The position numbers and the translations under genes are program-made. This document shows, one piece after another, positions 7,500 through 14,786 of a DNA stretch of 36,527 bases (position 1 is the first letter of the stretch; every line of letters starts with the position of its first letter). Below the pieces are notes generated by a model, which was given only the letters and a program-made list of their open reading frames with translations, was not told where the DNA came from and did not search any database. This DNA is from RGIG250 sp964540025 (lineage in GTDB: Bacteria > Bacillota > Negativicutes > Selenomonadales > Selenomonadaceae): contig CAZIKQ010000014.1 of NCBI GenBank assembly GCA_964540025.1, forward strand, positions 1 to 36,527, in the 5' to 3' direction.

Positions 7500-8537
7500 T
7501 TAGAAGACCATGACTTTTTCCATGTCCAGGTAAACCCTGTCTCCGACCTTCAAGGCTCCCAGCTCGGCCCCTTTTTCGATGACCCGGATTATGGCGCCCT
7601 CCACGTTTACCCGATAGTCGACGGAATCCCCCAAATAAAAGAATTCATCGATAGTACCGGGAATTGCTCCGCCGTGGGCGCTCATGGTGATGTTTTCCGG
7701 GCGGACGGCAAGCTGCAGCTCCTTCTTGGGCGTGCCGTCGTAGGGAACGCTGAAACCGGTGCCCCTGAGGAAAGCCCGATCGCCCTTCTGCTCAGCCGGG
7801 ATGAAGTTGATGAGGCCCACGAAGTCGGCAACCATCTTGTTGGCCGGGTGAGTGTAAATATCGTAGGGAGCGCCGATCTGCTGAACGACGCCCATGCTCA
7901 TGACGACGATCCGGTCGCTCATGGTCATGGCTTCACTCTGGTCATGGGTGACGTAGATAACGGTGATGCCCAGCTTCTTCTGAATGGCGCTTATTTCAAA
8001 GCGCATGCTTTCCCGAAGCTTTGCGTCAAGGTTACTTAACGGTTCATCCAAAAGGAGCAGTCCCGGCCGCATAACCAGGGCCCGGGCCAGGGATACCCGC
8101 TGCTGCTGGCCGCCGGAGAGCTGGTTCGGATAGCGGTCCCCATATTCCTCAAGCCGCACCATCTCCAGAATTTCCTGGACCTTCTCCCGGCGCTCCTTCG
8201 AGGGAATCTTCTGAATCTTCAGGGGATAGCCCACGTTTTCCGCCACGGTCATGTGAGGCCAGACGGCGTAGCTTTGAAACACCATGCCCACGCCCCGCTT
8301 TTCCGGCGGAACGAAGATGCCCTGCTCGCTGCTGCTGACAATCCTGTCATCGATGACAATGCTGCCCTCGGTCGCCCGTTCAAAACCCGCAACCATGCGG
8401 AGGGTAGTGGTTTTGCCGCAGCCGGAGGGGCCGAGGAAGCTGATGAATTCACCATCCTGAATATCGATGTTGAAATCCCCTACAGCGGTTACATCGCCAA
8501 AGCGTTTGTAGAGGTGTTCGATTCTTACCTGTGCCAA
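7500..8537 (-). CDS. ABC transporter ATP-binding protein (FbpC/PotA-like)
   Basis: This is the 345-aa cytoplasmic ATPase that powers the importer encoded just upstream. It has Walker A GPSGCGKTT (about 36-44), a Q-loop (MVFQSYAVWPHM), the ABC signature LSGGQQQR (about 140), Walker B LLLLDEPLSNLD and the H-loop YVTHDQSEA. A C-terminal TOBE regulatory domain (about 245-345) contains LAVRPENITMSAHG. This matches the Fe3+/polyamine/2-aminoethylphosphonate subfamily. It begins 17 nt after the permease stop, so it is co-transcribed as the last gene of the operon. Substrate is inferred only from the partners. Confidence 0.92.
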   Translation of the reverse strand: MAQVRIEHLYKRFGDVTAVGDFNIDIQDGEFISFLGPSGCGKTTTLRMVAGFERATEGSIVIDDRIVSSSEQGIFVPPEKRGVGMVFQSYAVWPHMTVAENVGYPLKIQKIPSKERREKVQEILEMVRLEEYGDRYPNQLSGGQQQRVSLARALVMRPGLLLLDEPLSNLDAKLRESMRFEISAIQKKLGITVIYVTHDQSEAMTMSDRIVVMSMGVVQQIGAPYDIYTHPANKMVADFVGLINFIPAEQKGDRAFLRGTGFSVPYDGTPKKELQLAVRPENITMSAHGGAIPGTIDEFFYLGDSVDYRVNVEGAIIRVIEKGAELGALKVGDRVYLDMEKVMVF

Positions 8538-8554
8538 TTTCGTTTTCTCCTTTG

Positions 8555-10234
8555 TCAGATGCCAACCTTACCTTTGGTGACCTTGTTCAGAATCAGATTG
8601 CCCACCAGTACGATCAGCAGGATGATAACCGACAGGACGGAAGCGTTCTGGGTATCAGCATAGGTCTGCAGCTCGTAGAGCAATACGCCCATGGTCTTCG
8701 TATCAGAGCCGTAGAGCAGGTTACTCATTGTCAGCTCGTAAAAGCTGGGCATGAAAATGAGGAACCAGCCGGCAATAATGCTGGGGGCGACGAGGGGCAT
8801 GATAACATCCTTGCAGGTTCTTATCCAACTGGCGCCGCTGTTTAAGGCGGCCTCCTCAAGGCTGATGTGAACCTGGCTGAGGGAAGCGGCAATCGTCCGG
8901 ACGCTCATGGTCATGTACTTGACCAGATAGCTGACTATGAGGATCCACATGGTGGAGTAAAGATTCAGGCCATAATTGCCGCTGAAGGTAATTATGAGGG
9001 CCAGGGCGATGACGATACTGGGAGTCGAACCGCCCAGCACCACGAGAAGATCCGGCAGGGAACGGCCGGTGACGTTTGTCTTTACCGCCAGGTAGGCCAC
9101 GAAGATGGCCAGTAAGGTACCGATACAGGCAGCCACAATGCCGTAGACAAAGCTGAGCCAGATGCTTTCCATGTACTGGCTGCTGGTGATGACCGGGATC
9201 CAGGCGTCGATGCCAAAATTGTCCCAGCCGGGAGCCTGGCTCATACTCTTCAGGAAGCTGGTCATAACGACGCTTCCCAGGGGAAGAATAACGGAAATAA
9301 AGGCATAGCCGCCCACGAAAAGCTCCGCCAGCCAGGTCCACTTGCCCAGCTCGACGATGTTGGGCCGGGTGGACTTGCCGCTGATGGTAGTGTAATCCTT
9401 GCGGCCCAGAAGCCAGCTCATGCCAAAGAGCAGAGCGTTGGCCACCACCATCAGGCTGACGGCCAGGGCGGTCGCGTCGCGGATGCCCTTATCGTCACCC
9501 ATATAAACGAAGGTGACGATCCGGGTAGTCATAACCTCAATGTTTCCCGGCATACCTACGATAGCCGGGATACCGAAGCAGGAGCCTGCCGCGATGAAAA
9601 CCAGCAGGCCGCCGGCCAGAATACTGGGCGCGGTCAGGGGCAGGGTAACGTCGATAAGGGTGCGGAGCGGTCCGGCGCCGCTGATGCGGGCGGCCTCCTC
9701 CAGGGTGGGATCCATCTTCTCCATGGCCCGGGAGATGGTGATAAAGGCAAAGGGAGAATAAAACAGCGTAAGCACCCAGCCCAGGCCCCACATGGTATAG
9801 ATATCAAAGGGAGCCGCATCCAGCCCGAAGCAGAATTTCAATATATCGTTCAGGTAGCCGACGCTGGGGTTCAGGAGCTGTACCCAGGCGATTGCCCCCA
9901 CATAGGGGGGAATCATATAGCTGGCCACGAGAACCGTCCGGTAAAATTTCTTGCCGGGAAGATCGGTACGGCCCACCAGCCAGGCAAGGGGGAAGGTGAT
10001 GATCACGCTGGCCACCATTACCCCAAGGCTCAGCTTCAGGGTATTTGTGAGGGCGCGCCAGTTTACTTCCTGTCCATACACATCACGATAGTTGCTCAAG
10101 TCCAGCCTGCCATCTACGTAGAGACTGTCATAAATAAGCACCAGCATGGGGAAGACGATGAAATAGAGAAGCAAGATCACCGAAATGCCAATGACAATGA
10201 ACTTGCTATCCAATCGAGGTAAGGACCGTTTCAC
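8555..10234 (-). CDS. ABC transporter permease, fused double domain (FbpB/ThiP-like)
   Basis: This 559-aa protein has about twelve membrane segments in two homologous halves, each with a BPD_transp_1 EAA loop that contacts the ATPase. The first is EEAARISGAGPLRTLIDVTLPLTAPSI (about 180-205) and the second EEAALNSGASWIRTCKDVIMPLVAPSI (about 465-490). One chain thus supplies the whole channel, as in FbpB and ThiP. It is the middle gene of the operon, and a stem-loop at 10271-10311 separates it from the binding-protein gene. The start ATG at 10234 gives a normal positively charged N-terminus (MKRSLPRLDSKF). Confidence 0.92.
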   Translation of the reverse strand: MKRSLPRLDSKFIVIGISVILLLYFIVFPMLVLIYDSLYVDGRLDLSNYRDVYGQEVNWRALTNTLKLSLGVMVASVIITFPLAWLVGRTDLPGKKFYRTVLVASYMIPPYVGAIAWVQLLNPSVGYLNDILKFCFGLDAAPFDIYTMWGLGWVLTLFYSPFAFITISRAMEKMDPTLEEAARISGAGPLRTLIDVTLPLTAPSILAGGLLVFIAAGSCFGIPAIVGMPGNIEVMTTRIVTFVYMGDDKGIRDATALAVSLMVVANALLFGMSWLLGRKDYTTISGKSTRPNIVELGKWTWLAELFVGGYAFISVILPLGSVVMTSFLKSMSQAPGWDNFGIDAWIPVITSSQYMESIWLSFVYGIVAACIGTLLAIFVAYLAVKTNVTGRSLPDLLVVLGGSTPSIVIALALIITFSGNYGLNLYSTMWILIVSYLVKYMTMSVRTIAASLSQVHISLEEAALNSGASWIRTCKDVIMPLVAPSIIAGWFLIFMPSFYELTMSNLLYGSDTKTMGVLLYELQTYADTQNASVLSVIILLIVLVGNLILNKVTKGKVGI

Positions 10235-10270
10235 GCTCTTACTCCTTTATTAAGCAACAGGTAGGCGAAC

Positions 10271-10311
10271 ACAACCATCAGGGGTTACGCTGGTAACCCC
10301 TGACCGGTTGT
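10271..10311 (-). terminator. Intercistronic stem-loop without a T-tract
   Basis: CAGGGGTTAC (10279-10288) and GTAACCCCTG (10293-10302) form a perfect 10-bp stem around GCTG. ACAACC/GGTTGT extends it after a short bulge. It lacks a T-run, so it is more likely an mRNA-stabilising or partial-termination hairpin that raises binding protein over permease, as in other binding-protein operons. Confidence 0.6.
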
Positions 10312-10328
10312 GAATCCACAAATATTCC

Positions 10329-11381
10329 TTAGTTCTTGTCCATTACCCGGGCCCGGAATTCGTTCTTGATCTCAGCTTCCTGGGTAGCCATCTTGTTCCA
10401 GTCGACCTTGACGGCGGTGGGCAGGAGAGTCTCCAGCTTCGGAGCGCCGAAGGGCGGCTGGACATCGCCCCGGACGGAGTGCATCCAGCCCTTGATCACT
10501 GCCTGCTGGCCGTCCTTGGAGAGCCACCAGTCAACAGCGGCCTTGGCCCCTTCCGGATTCTTGGTTGACTTCATAATGCAGATGGGGGAGCTGATAAGGA
10601 TGCAGCCTTCCTTCGGGTAGCAGACCTTCAGGGGCTCCTTCTTGGTTTCCTGCAGCTTCAGGATGTTCTCCTCCAGAATCATGGCGGCCATGTACTCGCC
10701 GGTGAGGAGCTTATTCTGGATGGCGGAGTTTCCTTCCTCAACCTTCAGGCCATTGGCCTTCAGCTTGTCAAAGAATTCCCAGCCGAACTTGTCCGCAAGG
10801 GCGCCGGCCGCAACGAAGGCCGTACCGGAGAGCATGGGGTTGGGCATGGCGATTTTGCCCTTGTATTTCGGATCCAGAAGGTCGCTCCAGGTGGTGGGAA
10901 TGTCTTCCTTGGCGATCTTGGATTCGTTATAAGCGATGATCATGTTGCAGACACGGACAGCGGACCAGGCGCCGTCCTTATCCTTGTCCAGAAGGACATC
11001 CTTCATGTTGGGGCTTATGTAATTAAGGAGCAGGCCCTTCTGCTGAAGGTTCAGGTAGTAACCGGGGTCAGCCACCATGAGAACGTCGGTGGCAATCTTG
11101 TTGGCCTTGATTTCTCCGGCAACCTTTGTCTTGAGCTTCTCGGTGCCCCCCTGGAACCAGTTGACCTTCATATTCGGGAACGTCTTCTCAACGCTGGGCT
11201 TGCAGACCTTGTCGATGATATCGGGATACATCGAGGTGTAAATCATGATTTCACCGGAGGGACCCTTCGCCTTGGGAGCCTCAGCCTTTTTTTCGCCGCC
11301 GCCTCCGCCGCAGCCGGTGAGCAATGCCGCGGCAGTCACCGTAACGACAGCCGTACTCAGCCATTTGGAATTGAGTTTCAT
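10329..11381 (-). CDS. Lipoprotein substrate-binding protein of the ABC importer (copy 1)
   Basis: This is a 350-aa extracytoplasmic binding protein anchored by a lipidated cysteine. The signal peptide ends in the lipobox ALLTGC (Cys at about 25), followed by a glycine/lysine linker. The mature domain is SBP_bac_6/FbpA-like (IMIYTSMYPDIIDKVCKP, VNWFQGGTEKLKTK, PTTWSDLLDPKYKGKIAMPNP). The start at 11381 is set by GGGAGG and the signal peptide; 29 earlier codons are ignored. It is the first gene of the binding protein-permease-ATPase operon. A close paralogue lies at 15059-16108. The ligand could be Fe3+, a polyamine or an organophosphonate; the sequence alone does not decide. Confidence 0.9.
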   Translation of the reverse strand: MKLNSKWLSTAVVTVTAAALLTGCGGGGGEKKAEAPKAKGPSGEIMIYTSMYPDIIDKVCKPSVEKTFPNMKVNWFQGGTEKLKTKVAGEIKANKIATDVLMVADPGYYLNLQQKGLLLNYISPNMKDVLLDKDKDGAWSAVRVCNMIIAYNESKIAKEDIPTTWSDLLDPKYKGKIAMPNPMLSGTAFVAAGALADKFGWEFFDKLKANGLKVEEGNSAIQNKLLTGEYMAAMILEENILKLQETKKEPLKVCYPKEGCILISSPICIMKSTKNPEGAKAAVDWWLSKDGQQAVIKGWMHSVRGDVQPPFGAPKLETLLPTAVKVDWNKMATQEAEIKNEFRARVMDKN

Positions 11382-11491
11382 AGTGTAAAAACCTCCCTTA
11401 TAAATATGGTAGAGATATGACTTGCAGGTAATCTGCAAATCCCTAAAGAAACCAAAAGTTTTCAGCATATAATTACTACTTTTACAGGCTC

Positions 11492-11520
11492 ATTATAGCA
11501 ACAATTTACGGATTTAGGAA
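11492..11520 (-). promoter_or_regulatory. Likely promoter of the ABC importer operon
   Basis: Minus strand: TATAAT at 11497-11492 preceded, 17 bp upstream, by a poor -35 (TTCCTA, 11520-11515). It gives a leader of about 105 nt before the binding-protein start; no known metabolite-binding RNA is recognisable in it. Confidence 0.45.
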
Positions 11521-11605
11521 GTTTTTTCTTCCTGATTCATATTTTTTTCAGATATAAATTGCAGCATTAACCAAGACAATTACAAAAATTTTTTGCGGAT
11601 TGCCG

Positions 11606-11633
11606 GGCAACCGCCGCATAGGCGGCCTGGAAA
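11606..11633 (+). repeat. Solitary type I-F CRISPR repeat-like sequence
   Basis: Compared with the repeat of the array at 36462-36489, 23 of 28 positions are identical, including 17 in a row (ACCGCCGCATAGGCGGC, 11610-11626). The whole Cas6f hairpin (CCGCC-GCATA-GGCGG) is intact. Mismatches fall at repeat positions 2-4, 22 and 24. The part that would become the 5' handle reads CCTGGAAA against CTTAGAAA. No second repeat follows after 32 nt, so this is not an array. It lies 16 bp upstream of the -35 of the antisense RNA promoter. Confidence 0.85.
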
Positions 11634-11649
11634 TTTATAAACGGTTTGC

Positions 11650-11678
11650 TTGATTTTGCGGCTGGGATGTGTTATATT
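11650..11678 (+). promoter_or_regulatory. Promoter of the antisense antitoxin RNA
   Basis: TTGATT (11650-11655), 17-bp spacer, TATATT (11673-11678). The blocks TTGATTTTGC and GTGTTATA are shared with the cas1 promoter at 28230-28259, with a spacing difference of one base. Confidence 0.65.
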
Positions 11679-11684
11679 GCCAGT

Positions 11685-11753
11685 AGGCAAAACGAAGTTA
11701 ATATCCAATCAGGCAGACGAAAACCCCGAGGGCCGCAATCCCCCGGGGTTTTC
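11685..11753 (+). ncRNA. Predicted antisense antitoxin RNA (RNA II-like)
   Basis: A transcript from the promoter at 11650-11678 to the terminator at 11720-11752 would be about 70 nt. Its 5' part carries AACGAAGTTAATAT (11691-11704) then CCAATCAGGCA. This repeats 11859-11887 (AACGAAGTTAATAT, TT, CCAACCAGGCA), which is the antisense of the toxin mRNA's start region. The RNA can therefore pair with the toxin start codon and block translation. Size, convergence and repeat placement match RNA II of the pAD1 par locus (established architecture). Expression is predicted, not shown. Confidence 0.6.
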
Positions 11754-11755
11754 TA
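11720..11755. terminator. Shared bidirectional terminator of the toxin and antitoxin RNAs
   Basis: AAAACCCCG (11720-11728) pairs with CGGGGTTTT (11744-11752). A mismatch and three more G-C pairs (30-32 with 40-42) extend the stem. T-runs on both strands allow both convergent transcripts to stop here. Confidence 0.85.
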
Positions 11756-11791
11756 TTCCTTAAAGCGGCTTAGACTTTCAGGCTGGTTGTC

Positions 11792-11878
11792 TTATTCGTC
11801 CCTGTCCAACCATTTGCAGATATAGTAGGCAACTACACCCGCCGCAACAGAGATATAGAACGAAGTTAATATTTCCAA
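11792..11878 (-). CDS. 28-aa membrane peptide, Fst/Ldr-like type I toxin
   Basis: This 28-codon frame (TTG start read as Met) gives a peptide with one hydrophobic helix (ILTSFYISVAAGVVAYYICKW) and a charged end (LDRDE). The form is that of Fst/Ldr-type membrane toxins, which damage membrane function when over-produced. The start is TTG at 11878, placed 5 nt after AAGGGGGTG, a near-perfect Shine-Dalgarno; no ATG exists in frame. The mRNA would start near 11917 and end at the shared terminator, roughly 200 nt, close to the size of RNA I of pAD1 par. It sits between the ABC binding-protein operon and the restriction gene. Family membership is inferred from shape and gene layout, not from a database match. 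Confidence 0.65.
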   Translation of the reverse strand: MEILTSFYISVAAGVVAYYICKWLDRDE

Positions 11879-11887
11879 CCAGGCACC
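11859..11887. repeat. Direct repeat in the toxin translation-initiation region
   Basis: This segment repeats 11691-11716: 14 identical bases, a 2-base gap, then 10 of 11 identical. It contains the complement of the toxin start codon. This is the equivalent of the DRa/DRb repeats that let par RNA I and RNA II pair in spite of being encoded apart. Confidence 0.75.
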
Positions 11888-11923
11888 CCCTTTCCGTTGC
11901 CAGATTGGGGAGACAACGCCATA

Positions 11924-11952
11924 AGTATAACATAGATGCTAATGAATGAACA
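11924..11952 (-). promoter_or_regulatory. Promoter of the toxin mRNA
   Basis: Minus strand: TGTTCA (11952-11947), 17-bp spacer, TATACT (11929-11924). The -35 is weak. It directly abuts the degenerate CRISPR-repeat-like sequence that begins at 11953. Confidence 0.55.
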
Positions 11953-11986
11953 GTTCACCGCCGCGCAGTATGAGGCGGATTATGTG
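11953..11986 (+). repeat. Degenerate second CRISPR repeat-like sequence
   Basis: GTTCACCGCCGC (11953-11964) matches the start of the array repeat in 11 of 12 bases. After a 6-base longer loop, AGGCGG (11973-11978) and TTA follow as in the repeat. The 5-bp Cas6f stem CCGCC/GGCGG is kept, but the loop is 11 nt instead of 5 and the handle is poor. Much weaker than the copy at 11606-11633; it could be an unrelated hairpin after the restriction gene. Confidence 0.45.
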
Positions 11987-12002
11987 TTACCTTTCTGACA
12001 CT

Positions 12003-14786
12003 TCATTTCTCCTCCTCCGTTAATTTCTGATACAGCTTCATCAGCTCCGCCACGCATTTGCTTTCAGTCATTTCCCTGACGGAGAAGCCGTAGGATTGCA
12101 TCACGGCCCGGTCGTTTGCCTGATGGGCCCGGCGCAGCTCCGGGGGCATGGTGACCTCGTCATAAAGGTCGGCCAGACTGGCGTCCAGGTACAGGGCCCG
12201 GGCGTCCAAAATGGCTTGGGCGGTCTGCTCAATTTTTGCCTTTTGGGCGTCAGTGGGAGCGGGCCAGGGAAATGTATTATAGACCGTTGCGCCTGAATAC
12301 TGATAATCACTTTTCAACCTTCCACATACGGTTCTTGTCCATGCCATATGCACATTTGAAGTCAAAACACCGAAGTGGTACAGTGTCGCGCCAGGAACAA
12401 TCAAAAGTTTGTTACTGGCAATTACGCCCCTGTCCATAAAACCGATAGGAATATACCGCCGCCGTTCTGACGATACTTCCGGGATACAGAGATAGTTGCT
12501 ATCTGTTTGTGGCGTGGAGAAAAACAGGTACGGCTTTTCCGCTAATGCGCGTGTAGGTGCGGCGGAGCTTGCAAGTCGCATCTGCTTGACTGCTTCTAAA
12601 CGGCGCATTACTGCCGCATTTTTGCGATACAGCGCAGGGGATACCCCTTTTAGCCAAAGGCAATACCGAACTTCATCGTTATTGATAAAGTCCTTGGAAC
12701 CAATATAGCGGCGTACACACGGGGTAATACTTTCATCCTTAGCAATCAGCGTATCCCGTTCTTCCTGTGAAAGAATAAGATTGCCACCGTCAGATGGTTG
12801 ATTTCCCTTTGTCATGCGTGGTACTGCACATAATGCCACGCTGCGGCTGGAAATGAGAACATCAGGAGCATCAATCAAGTAAGGATTGATATTCTTTGCT
12901 GGCTGTGACGCGACTCCATTGGTATAGATATACTTGGGTTGTATATCTACCGCATTACTAAACCCGATAATAACACAATGAACAGCGGCTCTTTCTTTTG
13001 CTTCACTGTTCCATTTGAATGTGCGGTATGCAAAATCAATATGGACATCATACTGGTTCAGTAGCTTATCCCAAAGTGGCGCGACTTGTTCCCCTTGTGT
13101 AATGCTGTTGGTGGAGACAAAAGCGGCGCGGGAGTTAGTCCCTTGAATCAGCGCGGCAGCTTTATGATACCATGCACCGACATAATCAATACTGTTGACG
13201 CGCTTACCCTTGCCAAATACGGCAACCGCTTCATCTTTTTGCTTTCTCGTCATCATAGATGCCCCTACAAACGGCGGATTTCCCATGATGTAGTTCAGTT
13301 CATATTTGGGAACAACTTCGCTCCAGTCCATCCGCAGGGCGTTGCCCTCGGCGATATTGGCGTAGCTTTTCAACGGCAGAAAATCCAGCGTGATGTTTAC
13401 CACTTCTTCAGTCTCTTTCATCATCTGGCTTTCGGCAATCCACAGGGCGGTCTTGGCCACGGTGACGGCAAAGTCGTTGATCTCGATGCCGTAGAATTGG
13501 CCGATGGAGACCTGGATGGGGTTGCCGATGTCCAGCATAATCTGTCCCCGGTGCAGCAGAGAGATCGTTTCATTTTCCAGCCGCCGCAGGGAGATATAGG
13601 TCTCCGTCAGAAAATTGCCGGAGCCGCAGGCCGGGTCAAGGAAGGTCAGCCCGGCCAGCTTGCGCTGAAAACCTTCCAGCTCCGTCCTGCGGGTTCGCTC
13701 CACGGTCACGGCCTTTATCTTCGCCAGTTCCTCTTTCAGGCCGTCAAGGAACAGGGAGTCGATGACCTTGTGGATATTTTCCAGGCTGGTGTAGTGCATA
13801 CCGCCGGAGCGTCTCGTCTCCGGGTTCAGGGTGCTTTCAAAAACCGCCCCGAAGATAGTGGGGGAGATTTCCGACCAGTCAAAGTCCTCGCTGGCTTTTT
13901 CCAGCAACAGGGTTTTCAGTTCCTCGGTGAAGGGCGGGATCTCGATATCCTCGTCGCTGAACAGGCCGCCGTTGACATAGGGAAAGGCCGCCAGCGCCGG
14001 GTTATCATCCGCCAGGTATTTGTCCCGCTGCTCCGGCTTTTGGTCCAAAATCTTGAAGAGCTCCACCAGGTCCTTGCGAAGGCCGGTGACGGGAATGTCC
14101 CGCAGGTAGTCATGGAACATACTCTTGCTGCCGAATATCCCGGCGTCTTCGGCGTAGAGGCAGAATACCAGCCGGACGCAGAGCTTGTTCAGGCTTTTCA
14201 AGGTTTCGGGATCATCGGGATCTTTGTACTGCTTCAGGAGGGCGTCATAAAGCACTCCCACCAGTTCGCCGGCCTGGAGGGAGATTTCCATTTCTTTCTT
14301 GATGTGTTCGCTGCCGGTGTCCACCAGAAATTGCAGGCGGTAGTATTCCTTTTCCAAGTCGGCCAGGAGGATGACCTCCGGCTCGCCGCCGGGCCGCTCC
14401 ATATCGTAAACGAAGAATTTTTCAAAATTGCAGGTGACGACCCAGCGGGGGTGCTGGGAAACCGGCAGCTCGGTGATGTAGCGCTTGGCCTGCTGGAAGG
14501 GATTGAGCAGGGTGCCGTCCGACTGCCGGATGGGCTTGTTCAGATCCTTGCCCAGACCTTTCTGCTCGATCAGCACCTTCGTGCTGGGGATATAGCCGTC
14601 AATGAAGCTGGTGTGGTCCAGATGGACCTGTTCCTCGAAGGTGATGAAGCTGGCCACGTCTTCCACGCCCAGCACGTCGGAGAGCAACGTGAGCCAGAAT
14701 GTCTGGCTCTGTCCCTTTTCGTAGCCTTTGCCTTTCCAGTCAGCCGCAAACTTTTTAGCCGCGGCTTTTTGCTGTGTGTCGGTCAT
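12003..14786 (-). CDS. Type IIG restriction-modification protein (MmeI-like)
   Basis: This 927-aa single-chain enzyme combines DNA cleavage, N6-adenine methylation and target recognition. The N-terminal PD-(D/E)xK nuclease has Asp63 and Glu74-x-Lys76 (FIDGYIPSTKVLIEQKGLGK). The methyltransferase has motif I LDPACGSGNF (about 380) and catalytic NPPF (GNPPFVG, about 499). The C-terminal target-recognition region follows (about 510-840), ending in WPAPT...A. Length and order match MmeI-family type IIG/IIL enzymes (about 920 aa). The start at 14786 has GAGGTGA 8 nt before it; the open frame extends four codons to a GTG. No separate methyltransferase or specificity gene adjoins. The recognition part (about 12290-13270) is clearly AT-richer than the rest, which suggests domain exchange. 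Confidence 0.88.
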   Translation of the reverse strand: MTDTQQKAAAKKFAADWKGKGYEKGQSQTFWLTLLSDVLGVEDVASFITFEEQVHLDHTSFIDGYIPSTKVLIEQKGLGKDLNKPIRQSDGTLLNPFQQAKRYITELPVSQHPRWVVTCNFEKFFVYDMERPGGEPEVILLADLEKEYYRLQFLVDTGSEHIKKEMEISLQAGELVGVLYDALLKQYKDPDDPETLKSLNKLCVRLVFCLYAEDAGIFGSKSMFHDYLRDIPVTGLRKDLVELFKILDQKPEQRDKYLADDNPALAAFPYVNGGLFSDEDIEIPPFTEELKTLLLEKASEDFDWSEISPTIFGAVFESTLNPETRRSGGMHYTSLENIHKVIDSLFLDGLKEELAKIKAVTVERTRRTELEGFQRKLAGLTFLDPACGSGNFLTETYISLRRLENETISLLHRGQIMLDIGNPIQVSIGQFYGIEINDFAVTVAKTALWIAESQMMKETEEVVNITLDFLPLKSYANIAEGNALRMDWSEVVPKYELNYIMGNPPFVGASMMTRKQKDEAVAVFGKGKRVNSIDYVGAWYHKAAALIQGTNSRAAFVSTNSITQGEQVAPLWDKLLNQYDVHIDFAYRTFKWNSEAKERAAVHCVIIGFSNAVDIQPKYIYTNGVASQPAKNINPYLIDAPDVLISSRSVALCAVPRMTKGNQPSDGGNLILSQEERDTLIAKDESITPCVRRYIGSKDFINNDEVRYCLWLKGVSPALYRKNAAVMRRLEAVKQMRLASSAAPTRALAEKPYLFFSTPQTDSNYLCIPEVSSERRRYIPIGFMDRGVIASNKLLIVPGATLYHFGVLTSNVHMAWTRTVCGRLKSDYQYSGATVYNTFPWPAPTDAQKAKIEQTAQAILDARALYLDASLADLYDEVTMPPELRRAHQANDRAVMQSYGFSVREMTESKCVAELMKLYQKLTEEEK

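Noticed and set aside
11391..11405. CC followed by TTATAAATATGG as a possible target of the pseudo-spacer that begins TTTATAAACGG
   Set aside because: With the PAM in register the seed mismatches from position 3; the resemblance needs a one-base shift, so it is not a credible Cascade target.
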